Shown: positions 1 to 7,126 of the stretch, one piece after another
How positions within the stretch are numbered: position 1 is the stretch's first letter
Layout of the letters: every line of letters starts with the position of its first letter
Assembly (NCBI GenBank): GCA_045536425.1
Contig: JAZSNN010000011.1
Coordinates: 1-57,062 of the forward strand
Length of the DNA stretch: 57,062 nucleotides
Direction: 5' to 3'
DNA from: UBA11540 sp045536425
Lineage (GTDB): Bacteria; Bacillota; Clostridia; Oscillospirales; Ruminococcaceae
Made by a program: the position numbers and the translations under genes
The notes under the pieces: model-generated
Database searches by the model: none
Seen by the model: the letters and a program-made list of their open reading frames with translations, nothing else
What the model was told of the DNA's origin: nothing

Positions 1-1
1 C

Positions 2-505
2 CTCTTCCCCGAGGCAAAGACGGTTGCTCTCTTGTATTGCTCCTCTGAGCCCAACTCTGCATATCAGGTTAAGGTTATCAAAGAAGCTCTCGAGAAGAAA
101 GGCATCACCTGCATTGACAAGAGCTTTACCGATTCCAACGACGCTACTGTTGTAGCAGCGGCTGCCGCTACCGAAGCTGACGTTATCTACATTCCCACCG
201 ACAACACCGCTTCGGAATGCTCCGCTTCAATCGACGGCGTTATCGGCAACACTCCAGCTATTGTTGGTGAGGAAGGCATCGTTTGCGGTGTGGCTACACT
301 CACTATCAGCTACTACGACCTCGGTGTTGCAACCGGAAAGATGGCTGCTAAGGTGCTCAAGGGTGAGGCTGACATCTCCGAGATGGAAATTCAGTATGCC
401 GAAACCTTTACGAAGAAATACAGAGCCGAAAAGTGCGCACGGCTTGGTATCGACACAGCGACACTCGAGGCTATGGGATTTGTAGCAATTACTCCCGCTG
501 AATAA
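2..505 (+). CDS. ABC transporter substrate-binding protein, C-terminal part (ABC_sub_bind family)
   Basis: The reading frame is open from the first bases, so the gene begins upstream and only about 167 C-terminal residues are present. The stretch with YIPTDNTAS, a GEEGIVCGVATLTISYYDLG-like segment and a following LKGEA matches the C-terminal lobe of the COG2984/ABC_sub_bind periplasmic-type binding proteins. In Gram-positive bacteria these are lipid-anchored and hand a small ligand to the permease. The permease gene starts 21 bases downstream and the ATPase follows with overlap, so this is one transport operon. Relatives include the TrpX proteins proposed for tryptophan uptake, but the ligand cannot be read from the sequence. 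The signal peptide and lipobox would lie outside the window. Confidence 0.85.
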   Translation, partial: LFPEAKTVALLYCSSEPNSAYQVKVIKEALEKKGITCIDKSFTDSNDATVVAAAAATEADVIYIPTDNTASECSASIDGVIGNTPAIVGEEGIVCGVATLTISYYDLGVATGKMAAKVLKGEADISEMEIQYAETFTKKYRAEKCARLGIDTATLEAMGFVAITPAE

Positions 506-526
506 TCGGCTGAAAGGAATTTTGAA

Positions 527-1456
527 ATGGAAATCTTCTTTAACTGGCTCGGCACTCTGCCGGGTGCCGCCGCTCAGGGCTTTGTCTGGGGCGTTATGGC
601 GATTGGTCTTTACATCACCTTTAAAATACTTGACGTTGCCGACCTTACTGTTGACGGCTCTATCTGTACCGGTGCGGCAGTCTGCACCGTCCTCATAACA
701 AAGGGTGTTAACGTGTGGGTTGCAATGCTCTGCGCTCTGGTTGCAGGAATGCTCACAGGTCTTGTGACGGGACTTCTGCACACCTTTATGGGAATCCCCG
801 TTATCCTTGCAGGTATCCTTACACAGCTTATGCTCTGGTCGGTAAACCTCTTGATTTTGGGTGGCTCTTCAGTCGCTCTCACAAGATTTAAATATGCTGA
901 CAAGGTTATCATTTCCTCCGAGGCTTCGGCACAGAGTATGGAAATCTACAAAACCTTGGGCATACTATTACTGCTTTCTGCAGTTTTGATCGCGATTTTG
1001 TATTGGTTCTTTGGTACCGAGCTTGGAATCTCGCTCCGCTCTACAGGTAACAACCTCGAAATGAGCCGTGCGCAAGGTATCAACACAAACTTCACAAAGG
1101 TTTTCGGACTTGCTCTTTCTAACGGTATCGTCGCTTTTGCGGGTTCACTTCTCGCTCAGCAGCAGGGCTCTGCGAACATCAATATGGGACGCGGTGCTAT
1201 CGTTATCGGTCTTGCGGCGGTCATCGTCGGCGAGGCACTTTGTTCAAAATCCACCACAAACTTCAGCGTTCGTCTTATCTTTGTGGTTTGCGGTGCTATC
1301 ATCTACTGGTTTGTTTATCAGACGGTCGTTTTCTTCGGTCTGCCGAGCGAACTTCTCAAGATGCTCTCCGCTTTGGTAGTTGCTTTCTTCCTTGGCGTTC
1401 CGCACATTAAAAAGACATATTTTGCAAAAAAGAAGGGAGCGGTGAAAGGTGCTTGA
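527..1456 (+). CDS. ABC transporter permease (BPD_transp_2 / TrpY-like)
   Basis: This 309-residue, very hydrophobic protein has about eight to nine membrane segments. Its layout is that of the COG4120 permeases that pair with ABC_sub_bind binding proteins. The conserved loop with GTELGISLRSTGNN and SRAQGIN (around residues 165-185) is typical of the BPD_transp_2 family. A GAAAGGAATTTT ribosome binding site precedes the ATG. The last eight bases overlap the start of the ATPase gene, which suggests translational coupling. It forms the transmembrane channel of the importer with the preceding binding protein. The substrate is not known. Confidence 0.88.
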   Translation: MEIFFNWLGTLPGAAAQGFVWGVMAIGLYITFKILDVADLTVDGSICTGAAVCTVLITKGVNVWVAMLCALVAGMLTGLVTGLLHTFMGIPVILAGILTQLMLWSVNLLILGGSSVALTRFKYADKVIISSEASAQSMEIYKTLGILLLLSAVLIAILYWFFGTELGISLRSTGNNLEMSRAQGINTNFTKVFGLALSNGIVAFAGSLLAQQQGSANINMGRGAIVIGLAAVIVGEALCSKSTTNFSVRLIFVVCGAIIYWFVYQTVVFFGLPSELLKMLSALVVAFFLGVPHIKKTYFAKKKGAVKGA

Positions 1457-2243
1457 AATCAAAAACGTTTTTAAAACCTTCAACGAGGGCACTATAAACG
1501 AGAAAAAAGTCTTTTCCGACCTTTCTCTGACCCTCAAAGAAGGCGACTTCGTAACAATTATCGGCGGTAACGGCGCAGGTAAATCCACAATGCTCAACGT
1601 TGTTGCAGGTGCTTATCCCGTTGATGACGGACAGGTTATCATCGACGGTGTTGATGTTACAAAGCTTCCCGAGTACAAACGTGCCGCTTATATCGGCAGA
1701 GTTTTCCAGGACCCCAGAATGGGTACTGCTTCGGATATGTGGGTTGAGGAAAACATGTCGGTTGCGGACAGTCGCGGACTTCGCAGAGGTCTTCGTTGGG
1801 CTATCACCGCAAAGGACCGCGAGAGATACAAAGAACTTCTCACTCAGCTCGACCTCGGACTCGAAAACAGACTTTCGACAAAGATGGGACTGCTTTCGGG
1901 CGGTCAGCGTCAGGCAATTACGCTTTTGATGGCGGCTATGAAAAAGCCAAAGCTCCTTCTTCTTGTCGAGCATACCGCGGCGCTCGATCCCAAAACTGCC
2001 GCAAAGGTGCTTGAAATCACCGACAAGCTCATCGAGGAAAACGGACTTACCGCTTTGATGGTAACACATAATATGAAGGACGCTATCGCACACGGCAACC
2101 GCCTTATTATGATGAACAACGGAAAAATCATCCTTGACGTCAGCGGTGAGGAGAAGAAAAAGCTCACCGTTGAACAGCTCCTCGCAGAGTTCTCGAAGCT
2201 CAGCGGACAGGAGTTTGCTAACGACCGCGCTCTTCTTTCATGA
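1449..2243 (+). CDS. ABC transporter ATP-binding protein with altered Walker B
   Basis: This 264-residue nucleotide-binding subunit completes the importer. It starts with GTG inside the end of the permease gene. Walker A GGNGAGKST lies at residues 39-47, the Q-loop Gln at 87, the signature LSGGQRQ at 149-155 and the H-loop His at 206. The Walker B segment reads LLLLVEHTAALDP. The position that should be the Mg-coordinating Asp is Val173 (codon GTC at 1965-1967), while the catalytic Glu174 is intact. A single A-to-T change from GAC would give this. Family knowledge predicts that loss of this Asp cripples ATP hydrolysis, so this is a real defect, a degenerate subunit or a base-call error. Confidence 0.9.
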   Translation: MLEIKNVFKTFNEGTINEKKVFSDLSLTLKEGDFVTIIGGNGAGKSTMLNVVAGAYPVDDGQVIIDGVDVTKLPEYKRAAYIGRVFQDPRMGTASDMWVEENMSVADSRGLRRGLRWAITAKDRERYKELLTQLDLGLENRLSTKMGLLSGGQRQAITLLMAAMKKPKLLLLVEHTAALDPKTAAKVLEITDKLIEENGLTALMVTHNMKDAIAHGNRLIMMNNGKIILDVSGEEKKKLTVEQLLAEFSKLSGQEFANDRALLS

Positions 2244-2259
2244 TTTTTACCTATAAAAA

Positions 2260-2302
2260 GACAACCGCTTGCGGATTTCCGCAAGCGGTTGTCGCCTTTT
2301 AT
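2260..2302. terminator. Bidirectional terminator between convergent ABC operon and lipoprotein gene
   Basis: A perfect 16-bp inverted repeat (2260-2275 and 2278-2293, loop TT) is followed by GCCTTTT on the plus strand and by TTTTTATA on the minus strand. It sits between the ends of two convergent genes and can stop both transcripts. Confidence 0.9.
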
Positions 2303-3837
2303 TCTATGGTTTTTAGTATGTTTTCGACTTCTTCTCTATAATTACCGTTTGGACCGTAAATCAAGGTGCGAGCCTCCATCAGTATTGTCTTATCACCAAC
2401 GCTGATTACGTAGTACGAATAGGTTTCCGTCTGGTCAAGACCGCTTTCTTCGGGAAGCGGAATTTTTAGTATGTACTCATTCCAACGGATGTCATCAGAA
2501 TCATATGTGAATTCTTTTACAAAAAACTCGCTTTCCTTGTATTCTTTTTCCGCATATGAAAGCAGGCTTGCCGCTCCGTCTCCGCTTTGAACGTTGAGTA
2601 GCTTTATAATCTCAATGTTTTTGTTATTGTCAAGTTCCCAATAATAAATACTGTTGTCCTTTACCCTCATATCCTTGGGAACGTGCATTGAAAATCCGGA
2701 GAAATCCACTTTTTCTGTAGTGAATTCGGATTTCAAATATTTGAATCCGTCTTCGGTTTTTTGGATTACCAGTGTTCTGTATTCGGTATCGAGGAAATCT
2801 CCTTCGAAGGACAACTCTATCGGGATATACATCATATCTCCGTCGACAGTTGGGAGCTCTTCGGCAAGTCTTACCTTGTATCTTAAATTGGGAGCAGCAA
2901 CATACTCGAGATTGTAAATGCCATCCTCGGCGTGATAGCAGTACTCGTCACTGCGAAGATGTTCTATCGAAACGTCAAAGCACTTTTGCATATAGGCTTC
3001 AAACTCTTCCTGCTGATATGACCAGCCCACTTCATAGTTTTCGTGCGTGTAACGCTCTAATCGCTCCTCATAGGTGGTGATAGAAGCGATATAATCCACA
3101 TACCAGAGATAAAACCTATGCGGCCCTATTTCCTCTGCGCTCTCCCAAATGCCTGCGTTGTGAAGCACACCAAAATCCACCGCCGCCTTTTCGGCAAGTG
3201 CAAGGTCTTCGGCAGAGATTGCGGGCTCGTTCATAACCATCTCTGCAGTACACTCGAAAGAGTTTGCGATAGTTTGAATAAACTCTATCGTTTCATCGGA
3301 AATTGCGGGAGAATCCTTTGGGCAGTGCTCATACACAGTAAAGCGGATAACATATTCACCTAAGGTCGCATCAACAAAATGTATATGTGTAGTTGATTTC
3401 TCGGTTTCGTCGCTTGGATAATAAGACTCTATAACGCCGTTGTTTAAAGATGTTATCACTATTTCCCGCCCACTTGTGGTGCGTAGGTATGGGTGAATAT
3501 ACTCACAGTATTCGAAATACTCTTTAGCATCTACGAGTTTTACGCCAAAAACAGCAACGGTTGTATTACCGTTTGTCCAGGTTTTTTCGGTTTCGTAGTC
3601 ACCAGTGTTTTCGGTTTGGTAATACCCATTCGGCAGTTTGAAACTTATGCTTTGAGTGCCGTCGATATCTCTCGACTCGCCGTAAGTAAGTTTTTCGCCG
3701 TCACGAAAAACATGACCCTCATACACGGGAACGTCACAAAAAACAGTTTGCCATTCGTCTTTTTTCTTTTCACACCCCGCGAGTAGAAGTGTGGTAACAA
3801 GCGTGAGGGCGAGCAGGGTTTTCAGAAAGTTTTTCAT
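2299..3837 (-). CDS. Large predicted lipoprotein, function unknown
   Basis: 512 residues from the ATG at 3837, chosen because AAGGAG lies six bases upstream; an in-frame ATG seven codons earlier has no such site. The N-terminus MKNFLKTLLALTL followed by LLLAGC is a lipoprotein signal peptide with the acylated Cys at about residue 21. The rest is hydrophilic and rich in charged and aromatic residues, with no motif I recognise. The signal peptide closely resembles that of the lipoprotein at 8746-9714, and the two genes have nearly identical promoters, so they are probably related or co-regulated. It should be anchored on the outer face of the cell membrane. Confidence 0.8.
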   Translation of the reverse strand: MKNFLKTLLALTLVTTLLLAGCEKKKDEWQTVFCDVPVYEGHVFRDGEKLTYGESRDIDGTQSISFKLPNGYYQTENTGDYETEKTWTNGNTTVAVFGVKLVDAKEYFEYCEYIHPYLRTTSGREIVITSLNNGVIESYYPSDETEKSTTHIHFVDATLGEYVIRFTVYEHCPKDSPAISDETIEFIQTIANSFECTAEMVMNEPAISAEDLALAEKAAVDFGVLHNAGIWESAEEIGPHRFYLWYVDYIASITTYEERLERYTHENYEVGWSYQQEEFEAYMQKCFDVSIEHLRSDEYCYHAEDGIYNLEYVAAPNLRYKVRLAEELPTVDGDMMYIPIELSFEGDFLDTEYRTLVIQKTEDGFKYLKSEFTTEKVDFSGFSMHVPKDMRVKDNSIYYWELDNNKNIEIIKLLNVQSGDGAASLLSYAEKEYKESEFFVKEFTYDSDDIRWNEYILKIPLPEESGLDQTETYSYYVISVGDKTILMEARTLIYGPNGNYREEVENILKTIE

Positions 3838-3881
3838 AGGGAACTCCTTTTCAGGCATAGGGCGGATGTCTTCTTGTTTTT

Positions 3882-3910
3882 ATTATAAACTGTTTTTATC
3901 TGCTTTTCAA
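3882..3910 (-). promoter_or_regulatory. Sigma-A type promoter of the 2299-3837 lipoprotein gene
   Basis: On the minus strand TTGAAA (3905-3910) and TATAAT (3882-3887) are separated by exactly 17 bases, giving a leader of about 38 bases. The spacer is almost identical to that of the promoter at 9970-9998. Confidence 0.8.
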
Positions 3911-3950
3911 TAGTGTAGCACTTGCATTCGGATTGATATTTCGTTTTTTC

Positions 3951-3979
3951 TTGTATTTGATAATGTTTTGTAGTAGAAT
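3951..3979 (+). promoter_or_regulatory. Possible promoter of the first ECF sigma operon
   Basis: TTGTAT (3951-3956) and TAGAAT (3974-3979) with a 17-base spacer stand about 50 bases before the sigma factor start. Both hexamers deviate from consensus. The motif seen before the second sigma operon (27753-27787) is not found here. Confidence 0.4.
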
Positions 3980-4026
3980 GATAATAGATGTTCGGCGTTT
4001 CTGCCGAAATACAGGGGGAAGATTAC

Positions 4027-4578
4027 GTGTTATCTATTATAATTTCGGCTATCGAAAGCGATACCGAGCGAATTTTCATAGAAAAGTTATATTGCAAATA
4101 CTACAGTTACATCCTAAAAACCGCCACACGATTGACAGAATATGACAGTGACGAAGCGATGGAACTTTTGCAGGAAACTGTAATACGACTTATTGAACAT
4201 GTAGATTACATAATGCAACTTAACAAAAACAAGCTACCGTCATATATAGGAGCTACCGTGCGAAATGCATATATAAACCATTCCAAAAAAATCCGTTTTG
4301 AGAGAGATTTTTACATCGATCCTGATGAATCGCTTTATGCCCCCGAAAATATGCCAGAAGACCTATGTATAAAAAAAGACCTTATCTGCAAGCTGGAACA
4401 AACCTTGGAAATACTTCCCGAACATTACCGATTGTTGTTGGAAGCAAGATATATACTAGATTTAACAGACGAAGAGATTTCAACCCAATTTAAAATTCCA
4501 AAGCAAAACGTGCGCACCTACATAATGCGTGCGAGAAGGAAGGCATACTCTTTGATGAAGGAGGATTTGAATGTCTGA
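4027..4578 (+). CDS. ECF-type RNA polymerase sigma factor
   Basis: This 183-residue sigma-70 family protein has an N-terminal region 2 (about residues 15-75) and a C-terminal region 4 helix-turn-helix (about 125-175, around LDLTDEEISTQFKIPKQNV). The GTG at 4027 is taken as start because GGGGGAAG precedes it at proper spacing. The resulting N-terminus MLSIIISAIESDTER also aligns with MLSFYLSLIDTDEEK of the paralogous sigma factor at 27223. The next gene, a membrane protein with a DUF4367-like outer domain, overlaps by eight bases and is the likely anti-sigma factor. A secreted protein gene follows. The same trio occurs on the minus strand at 26026-27726. It should direct polymerase to a small envelope-related regulon; the inducing signal is unknown. 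Confidence 0.85.
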   Translation: MLSIIISAIESDTERIFIEKLYCKYYSYILKTATRLTEYDSDEAMELLQETVIRLIEHVDYIMQLNKNKLPSYIGATVRNAYINHSKKIRFERDFYIDPDESLYAPENMPEDLCIKKDLICKLEQTLEILPEHYRLLLEARYILDLTDEEISTQFKIPKQNVRTYIMRARRKAYSLMKEDLNV

Positions 4579-5335
4579 GAGAAAACTTGATCTTTCACAA
4601 AATAGTTTACAAGAAGAATATGAGGACCTGGTTTTTAAAAAGGTTATGGACTCTTATTGTGAGAAAGAAAGCCGTGAAATCCTTAACGAAATTGAAAACG
4701 AAACCGACCGTCAAGAGCCTGATATGAAACTCTTTAACAGACTTATGAGAAAGAGTCAGTCGAAACAGACTTTGAAAACTGTGGTTGTCGTTTTCAAAAA
4801 GACCTTGGTTTACGTTTCTGTATTCTTTTTCGTCTGTATGCTTTCTTTTTCTTCAGTGCTCGCCGTTTCTGCTGAGGCAAGAGAGTATGTAAAAGAAGCT
4901 TTGTATCATCTGATATTTGAATACGATGAAAGATATACCGCTGTTGGAGTAGGCAAACCTACTGGATTTGTTGACCCACACCTCTACACTTGGGAGGGCG
5001 CATACGCACCAACATATATCCCCGAAGGGTATGTGTACAGCGAAGAGTATAGTGATTTAGATTATGATAGCGGTACAGCATTTACGGTTTATTGTAAAGA
5101 CGCTAAGATAATCGTCTTTACACAGTCAAACGATTCCTCTATCGCCTATGTTGACACCGAAAACGCTGACCGTGTTGAACATATTGTGATAGGCGAAAGT
5201 GAAGCTTTGCTTGTGGAGAAGAACGGCTCAACGACTATAACATGGTCTTGTGGCTCAAAAATGCTTATGGTTGATGGCAATGATGTAACTGCTGAGATTA
5301 TCAAAGTTGCAGAAGGAATAAAAATTTTCAAATAG
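4571..5335 (+). CDS. Membrane protein with DUF4367-like domain, probable anti-sigma factor
   Basis: 254 residues with one membrane segment at about 70-95, a cytoplasmic N-terminal part of about 70 charged residues and an extracellular C-terminal domain. The outer domain carries the DUF4367 hallmarks: a YIPEGY motif (about 152), a DTENADRV-type segment (about 195), a TITWSCG strand and a final KVAEGIKIF helix. The start overlaps the sigma factor gene by eight bases, which is the usual arrangement of a sigma factor and its membrane-bound antagonist. The inhibitory role is inferred from this arrangement and topology; no known anti-sigma domain is evident in the short cytoplasmic part. Confidence 0.75.
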   Translation: MSERKLDLSQNSLQEEYEDLVFKKVMDSYCEKESREILNEIENETDRQEPDMKLFNRLMRKSQSKQTLKTVVVVFKKTLVYVSVFFFVCMLSFSSVLAVSAEAREYVKEALYHLIFEYDERYTAVGVGKPTGFVDPHLYTWEGAYAPTYIPEGYVYSEEYSDLDYDSGTAFTVYCKDAKIIVFTQSNDSSIAYVDTENADRVEHIVIGESEALLVEKNGSTTITWSCGSKMLMVDGNDVTAEIIKVAEGIKIFK

Positions 5336-5391
5336 TTTTGGAATAAAATAGTTTTACTTGTCCTATACTTATAGCAAAGGAGTTGATTTAT

Positions 5392-5823
5392 ATGAAAAAC
5401 AAAAAAATCCTATCGTTCCTGTTTGCAATTGTTGTTTTGGTCGGCTCTTCCTTCTCCGCTTTTGCAGCATTGCCGCCGGAAAGTACCGTTTCACCTCTGT
5501 ATATTGAGGCAAAAAGCATCGTGCCTTCAATTGCTTATTCAGGAAATAACGCAACAGCAAAAGCAACAATTTCTACTTACAGCGGGTGCACTGTAAAAGT
5601 AACTCTTACAATTCAAAGCTATTCCAGCGCAGGTTGGACCGACTATGCGACTTTCCCCACTCAAACGGTAAGTACTATCGCTTATATTCCAAAATCCGTT
5701 TCAAACACTTCCTACAACATTCCCGACGGATATTATAGAACAAGTGCTTATTTTGAGATTTACATGAATGGCGTTTTTGTTGAAAGTGACACCGTAACCT
5801 GCTCGATGAAGTACAAAGGCTAA
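5392..5823 (+). CDS. Small secreted protein of the sigma/DUF4367 operon
   Basis: 143 residues from the ATG at 5392, preceded by AAAGGAG at 5376-5382. MKNKKILSFLFAIVVLVG with a following SAFA is a cleavable signal peptide. The mature part of about 118 residues is rich in Ser, Thr, Tyr and alternating hydrophobic residues, consistent with a small beta-sandwich. The small secreted protein at 26026-26427 has the same size and overall pattern (TVKVTLTIQSY against ISIEMTLQKK, then NIPDGYYRTSAYFEI against VGNGTYRVKTEFTI). It also lies next to a sigma/DUF4367 pair. Both are therefore probably paralogues and outputs of the linked sigma factors. The molecular function is unknown. Confidence 0.75.
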   Translation: MKNKKILSFLFAIVVLVGSSFSAFAALPPESTVSPLYIEAKSIVPSIAYSGNNATAKATISTYSGCTVKVTLTIQSYSSAGWTDYATFPTQTVSTIAYIPKSVSNTSYNIPDGYYRTSAYFEIYMNGVFVESDTVTCSMKYKG

Positions 5824-5837
5824 ATAGTTTATTCCGA

Positions 5838-5870
5838 CAGAGGTCGCCGAAAGGTGACCTCTGTTTTTTT
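5838..5870 (+). terminator. Rho-independent terminator of the first sigma operon
   Basis: Stem CAGAGGTCGCC / GGTGACCTCTG (5838-5848 and 5853-5863, one G-U pair) with a GAAA loop, followed by seven T. Confidence 0.9.
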
Positions 5871-5924
5871 GCATCAATCGTTCCCCAAATGTGAACAATC
5901 TGTAAACTTGTGTCGATTTTTGTC

Positions 5925-5958
5925 GAAAAAGTGTTGCAAAAACTCGATTTAGTTGTCT
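5925..5958 (+). repeat. Copy 1 of a 34-36 nt element shared with 9855-9890
   Basis: It contains GTGTTGCAAAAA, CGATTT and GTTGTCT in order. The same three blocks occur in inverted orientation at 9855-9890. It lies 165-198 bases before the UviA-like gene. The core GTGTTGCAAA also stands at 7029-7038 before the lectin-peptidase gene. It could be a shared regulatory site or the remnant of element ends. Confidence 0.5.
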
Positions 5959-6070
5959 TTTTATACGAGGGGTTTGGAACACAGACGGGATGTCGACTCT
6001 CGAAAGCAAATTGACTTTTGGGGGGATTTATAAAATTTAATATAGTTTTTTAGTTGCTTTCGGTTTTTGC

Positions 6071-6103
6071 GTTTACAAAAATGCGATTTCCATCTTCTTG
6101 ATT
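6071..6103 (+). promoter_or_regulatory. Promoter P1 of the UviA-like/UviB-like operon (group 5 sigma type)
   Basis: GTTTACA (6071-6077) is followed, 23 nt from its first base, by CTTCTTGATT (6094-6103). The same two blocks at the same distance occur upstream of the lectin-peptidase gene (6961-6993). TTTACA is the -35 sequence known for promoters served by TcdR/UviA/BotR/TetR-type sigma factors. The ribosome binding site of the UviA-like gene starts almost directly after, so the leader would be short. Confidence 0.7.
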
Positions 6104-6122
6104 TTTGAAAGGTGGTATCGCT

Positions 6123-6656
6123 ATGAAGAACGAACTTTTGGAGAGCATAATTGAAGCACAAAAAGACCGCAACGGAAAACTTGTTGACCTTGTTAACCGT
6201 TTCAAACCGTTGATGAATAAGTATGCTTACCGCTTGAGATACGAAGATGCCTTTTGCGACATACAGCTCAGGTTTATTGAAATAATTTTAAACTTAAATA
6301 CAAACCGTCTTGAAGCATTGGAGTATGCTGAACTGCTGACATATATCTGTGCCTGTGTGCACAACGCATACATATCTCTTTCCAAAGCCAATTGTCAATA
6401 TAAAGAAACGTTCTTCCCCGTATCAGAAATATTTGAACAAACAGAGGAAGGCGTGTATGACGATTACAAAGAACTTGTCTTTTCAGATATCAAAAGTGTT
6501 CTGAACGAATCTGAATTCGACGTCGTTTTCAAACATTTCTTTGCAGGGATGAAAATAGAAGACATAGCTACACAAAAAGGCGTTAGCAGACAAGCTGTAA
6601 ACCAAATCAAAAACCGCGCAATTAAAAAGTTGCGAAAGGCTTTTGAAGAAACCTAA
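6123..6656 (+). CDS. UviA/TcdR-like alternative sigma factor
   Basis: 177 residues from the ATG at 6123, after GAAAGGTGGT. The N-terminal half (about residues 15-90) has a region-2-like helical core, and the C-terminal 50 residues form a region 4 helix-turn-helix with DIATQKGVSRQAVNQIKNRA. Its size, its single-protein layout without a linked anti-sigma gene, and the holin gene directly behind it match the group 5 sigma factors of clostridial toxin and bacteriocin loci (TcdR of Clostridioides difficile, UviA of C. perfringens). It probably activates its own promoter P1 and promoter P2 of the lectin-peptidase gene, which share a distinctive element. The assignment to this group rests on context plus overall layout, not on a search. 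Confidence 0.75.
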   Translation: MKNELLESIIEAQKDRNGKLVDLVNRFKPLMNKYAYRLRYEDAFCDIQLRFIEIILNLNTNRLEALEYAELLTYICACVHNAYISLSKANCQYKETFFPVSEIFEQTEEGVYDDYKELVFSDIKSVLNESEFDVVFKHFFAGMKIEDIATQKGVSRQAVNQIKNRAIKKLRKAFEET

Positions 6657-6671
6657 AAGGAGGTGTGATAG

Positions 6672-6890
6672 ATGGATTTCAGTTCGATATTGACCTATTT
6701 CAGTGCAGAAGGCATTTGGGCAATACTAAGCGTTTTCTTGATCTTTTATATTATCAAAGACCAGGACAAGCGTGACGAAAGGCAAGACCAACGGGAAGAA
6801 AAATATCAGGATATTATCGCAGGACTTACAACCTCGTTGAAAGACGTTGCGGAAATTAAAGATATGCTCAAACAAAAACTGAAAAATTAA
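6672..6890 (+). CDS. UviB/BhlA-family holin-like protein
   Basis: 72 residues. One N-terminal membrane helix (about residues 12-29, IWAILSVFLIFYIIK) is followed directly by a strongly charged helical tail with KDQDKRDERQDQREEKYQD and a final amphipathic segment. This is the layout of the UviB/BhlA family of small holins from clostridial bacteriocin loci and Bacillus phages. It starts 15 bases after the UviA-like gene with its own AAGGAGGTG site, so the two form one operon closed by the terminator at 6902-6945. It is expected to make membrane lesions that let out a protein lacking a signal peptide; the leaderless product encoded next (7127) is the obvious candidate. Confidence 0.8.
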   Translation: MDFSSILTYFSAEGIWAILSVFLIFYIIKDQDKRDERQDQREEKYQDIIAGLTTSLKDVAEIKDMLKQKLKN

Positions 6891-6901
6891 CCGATTAGTA
6901 C

Positions 6902-6945
6902 AAGTCACAGCCCTGTTTTTACAGGGTTGTGACTTAATTTTAAAA
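6902..6945 (+). terminator. Terminator of the UviA-like/UviB-like operon
   Basis: 14-bp stem AAGTCACAGCCCTG / CAGGGTTGTGACTT (6902-6915 and 6922-6935, one G-U pair) with a six-base loop, followed by AATTTTAAAATTTTT. It separates the sigma-holin operon from promoter P2. Confidence 0.8.
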
Positions 6946-6960
6946 TTTTTCAATTTCAGC

Positions 6961-6993
6961 GTTTACAAATTGGCCTTTTTTTACTTCTTGATT
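6961..6993 (+). promoter_or_regulatory. Promoter P2 of the lectin-peptidase gene (group 5 sigma type)
   Basis: GCGTTTACAAA and CTTCTTGATT repeat the element of P1 with the same 23-nt register (GTTTACA at 6961-6967, CTTCTTGATT at 6984-6993), while the sequence between differs. The leader to the ATG at 7127 would be about 130 bases. The element strongly suggests control by the sigma factor encoded at 6123. Confidence 0.7.
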
Positions 6994-7126
6994 AGTGTAA
7001 CGCCGAAAAACTGCTGCAGAGGTTTTTGGTGTTGCAAATTGACATAGATGCAAAGCTTCGGTGCCGAGTCCTTTGCCTTGTGTTGTAAAACAAAAACAAA
7101 ATTTTAAAACGAAAGGAATTTAAATT

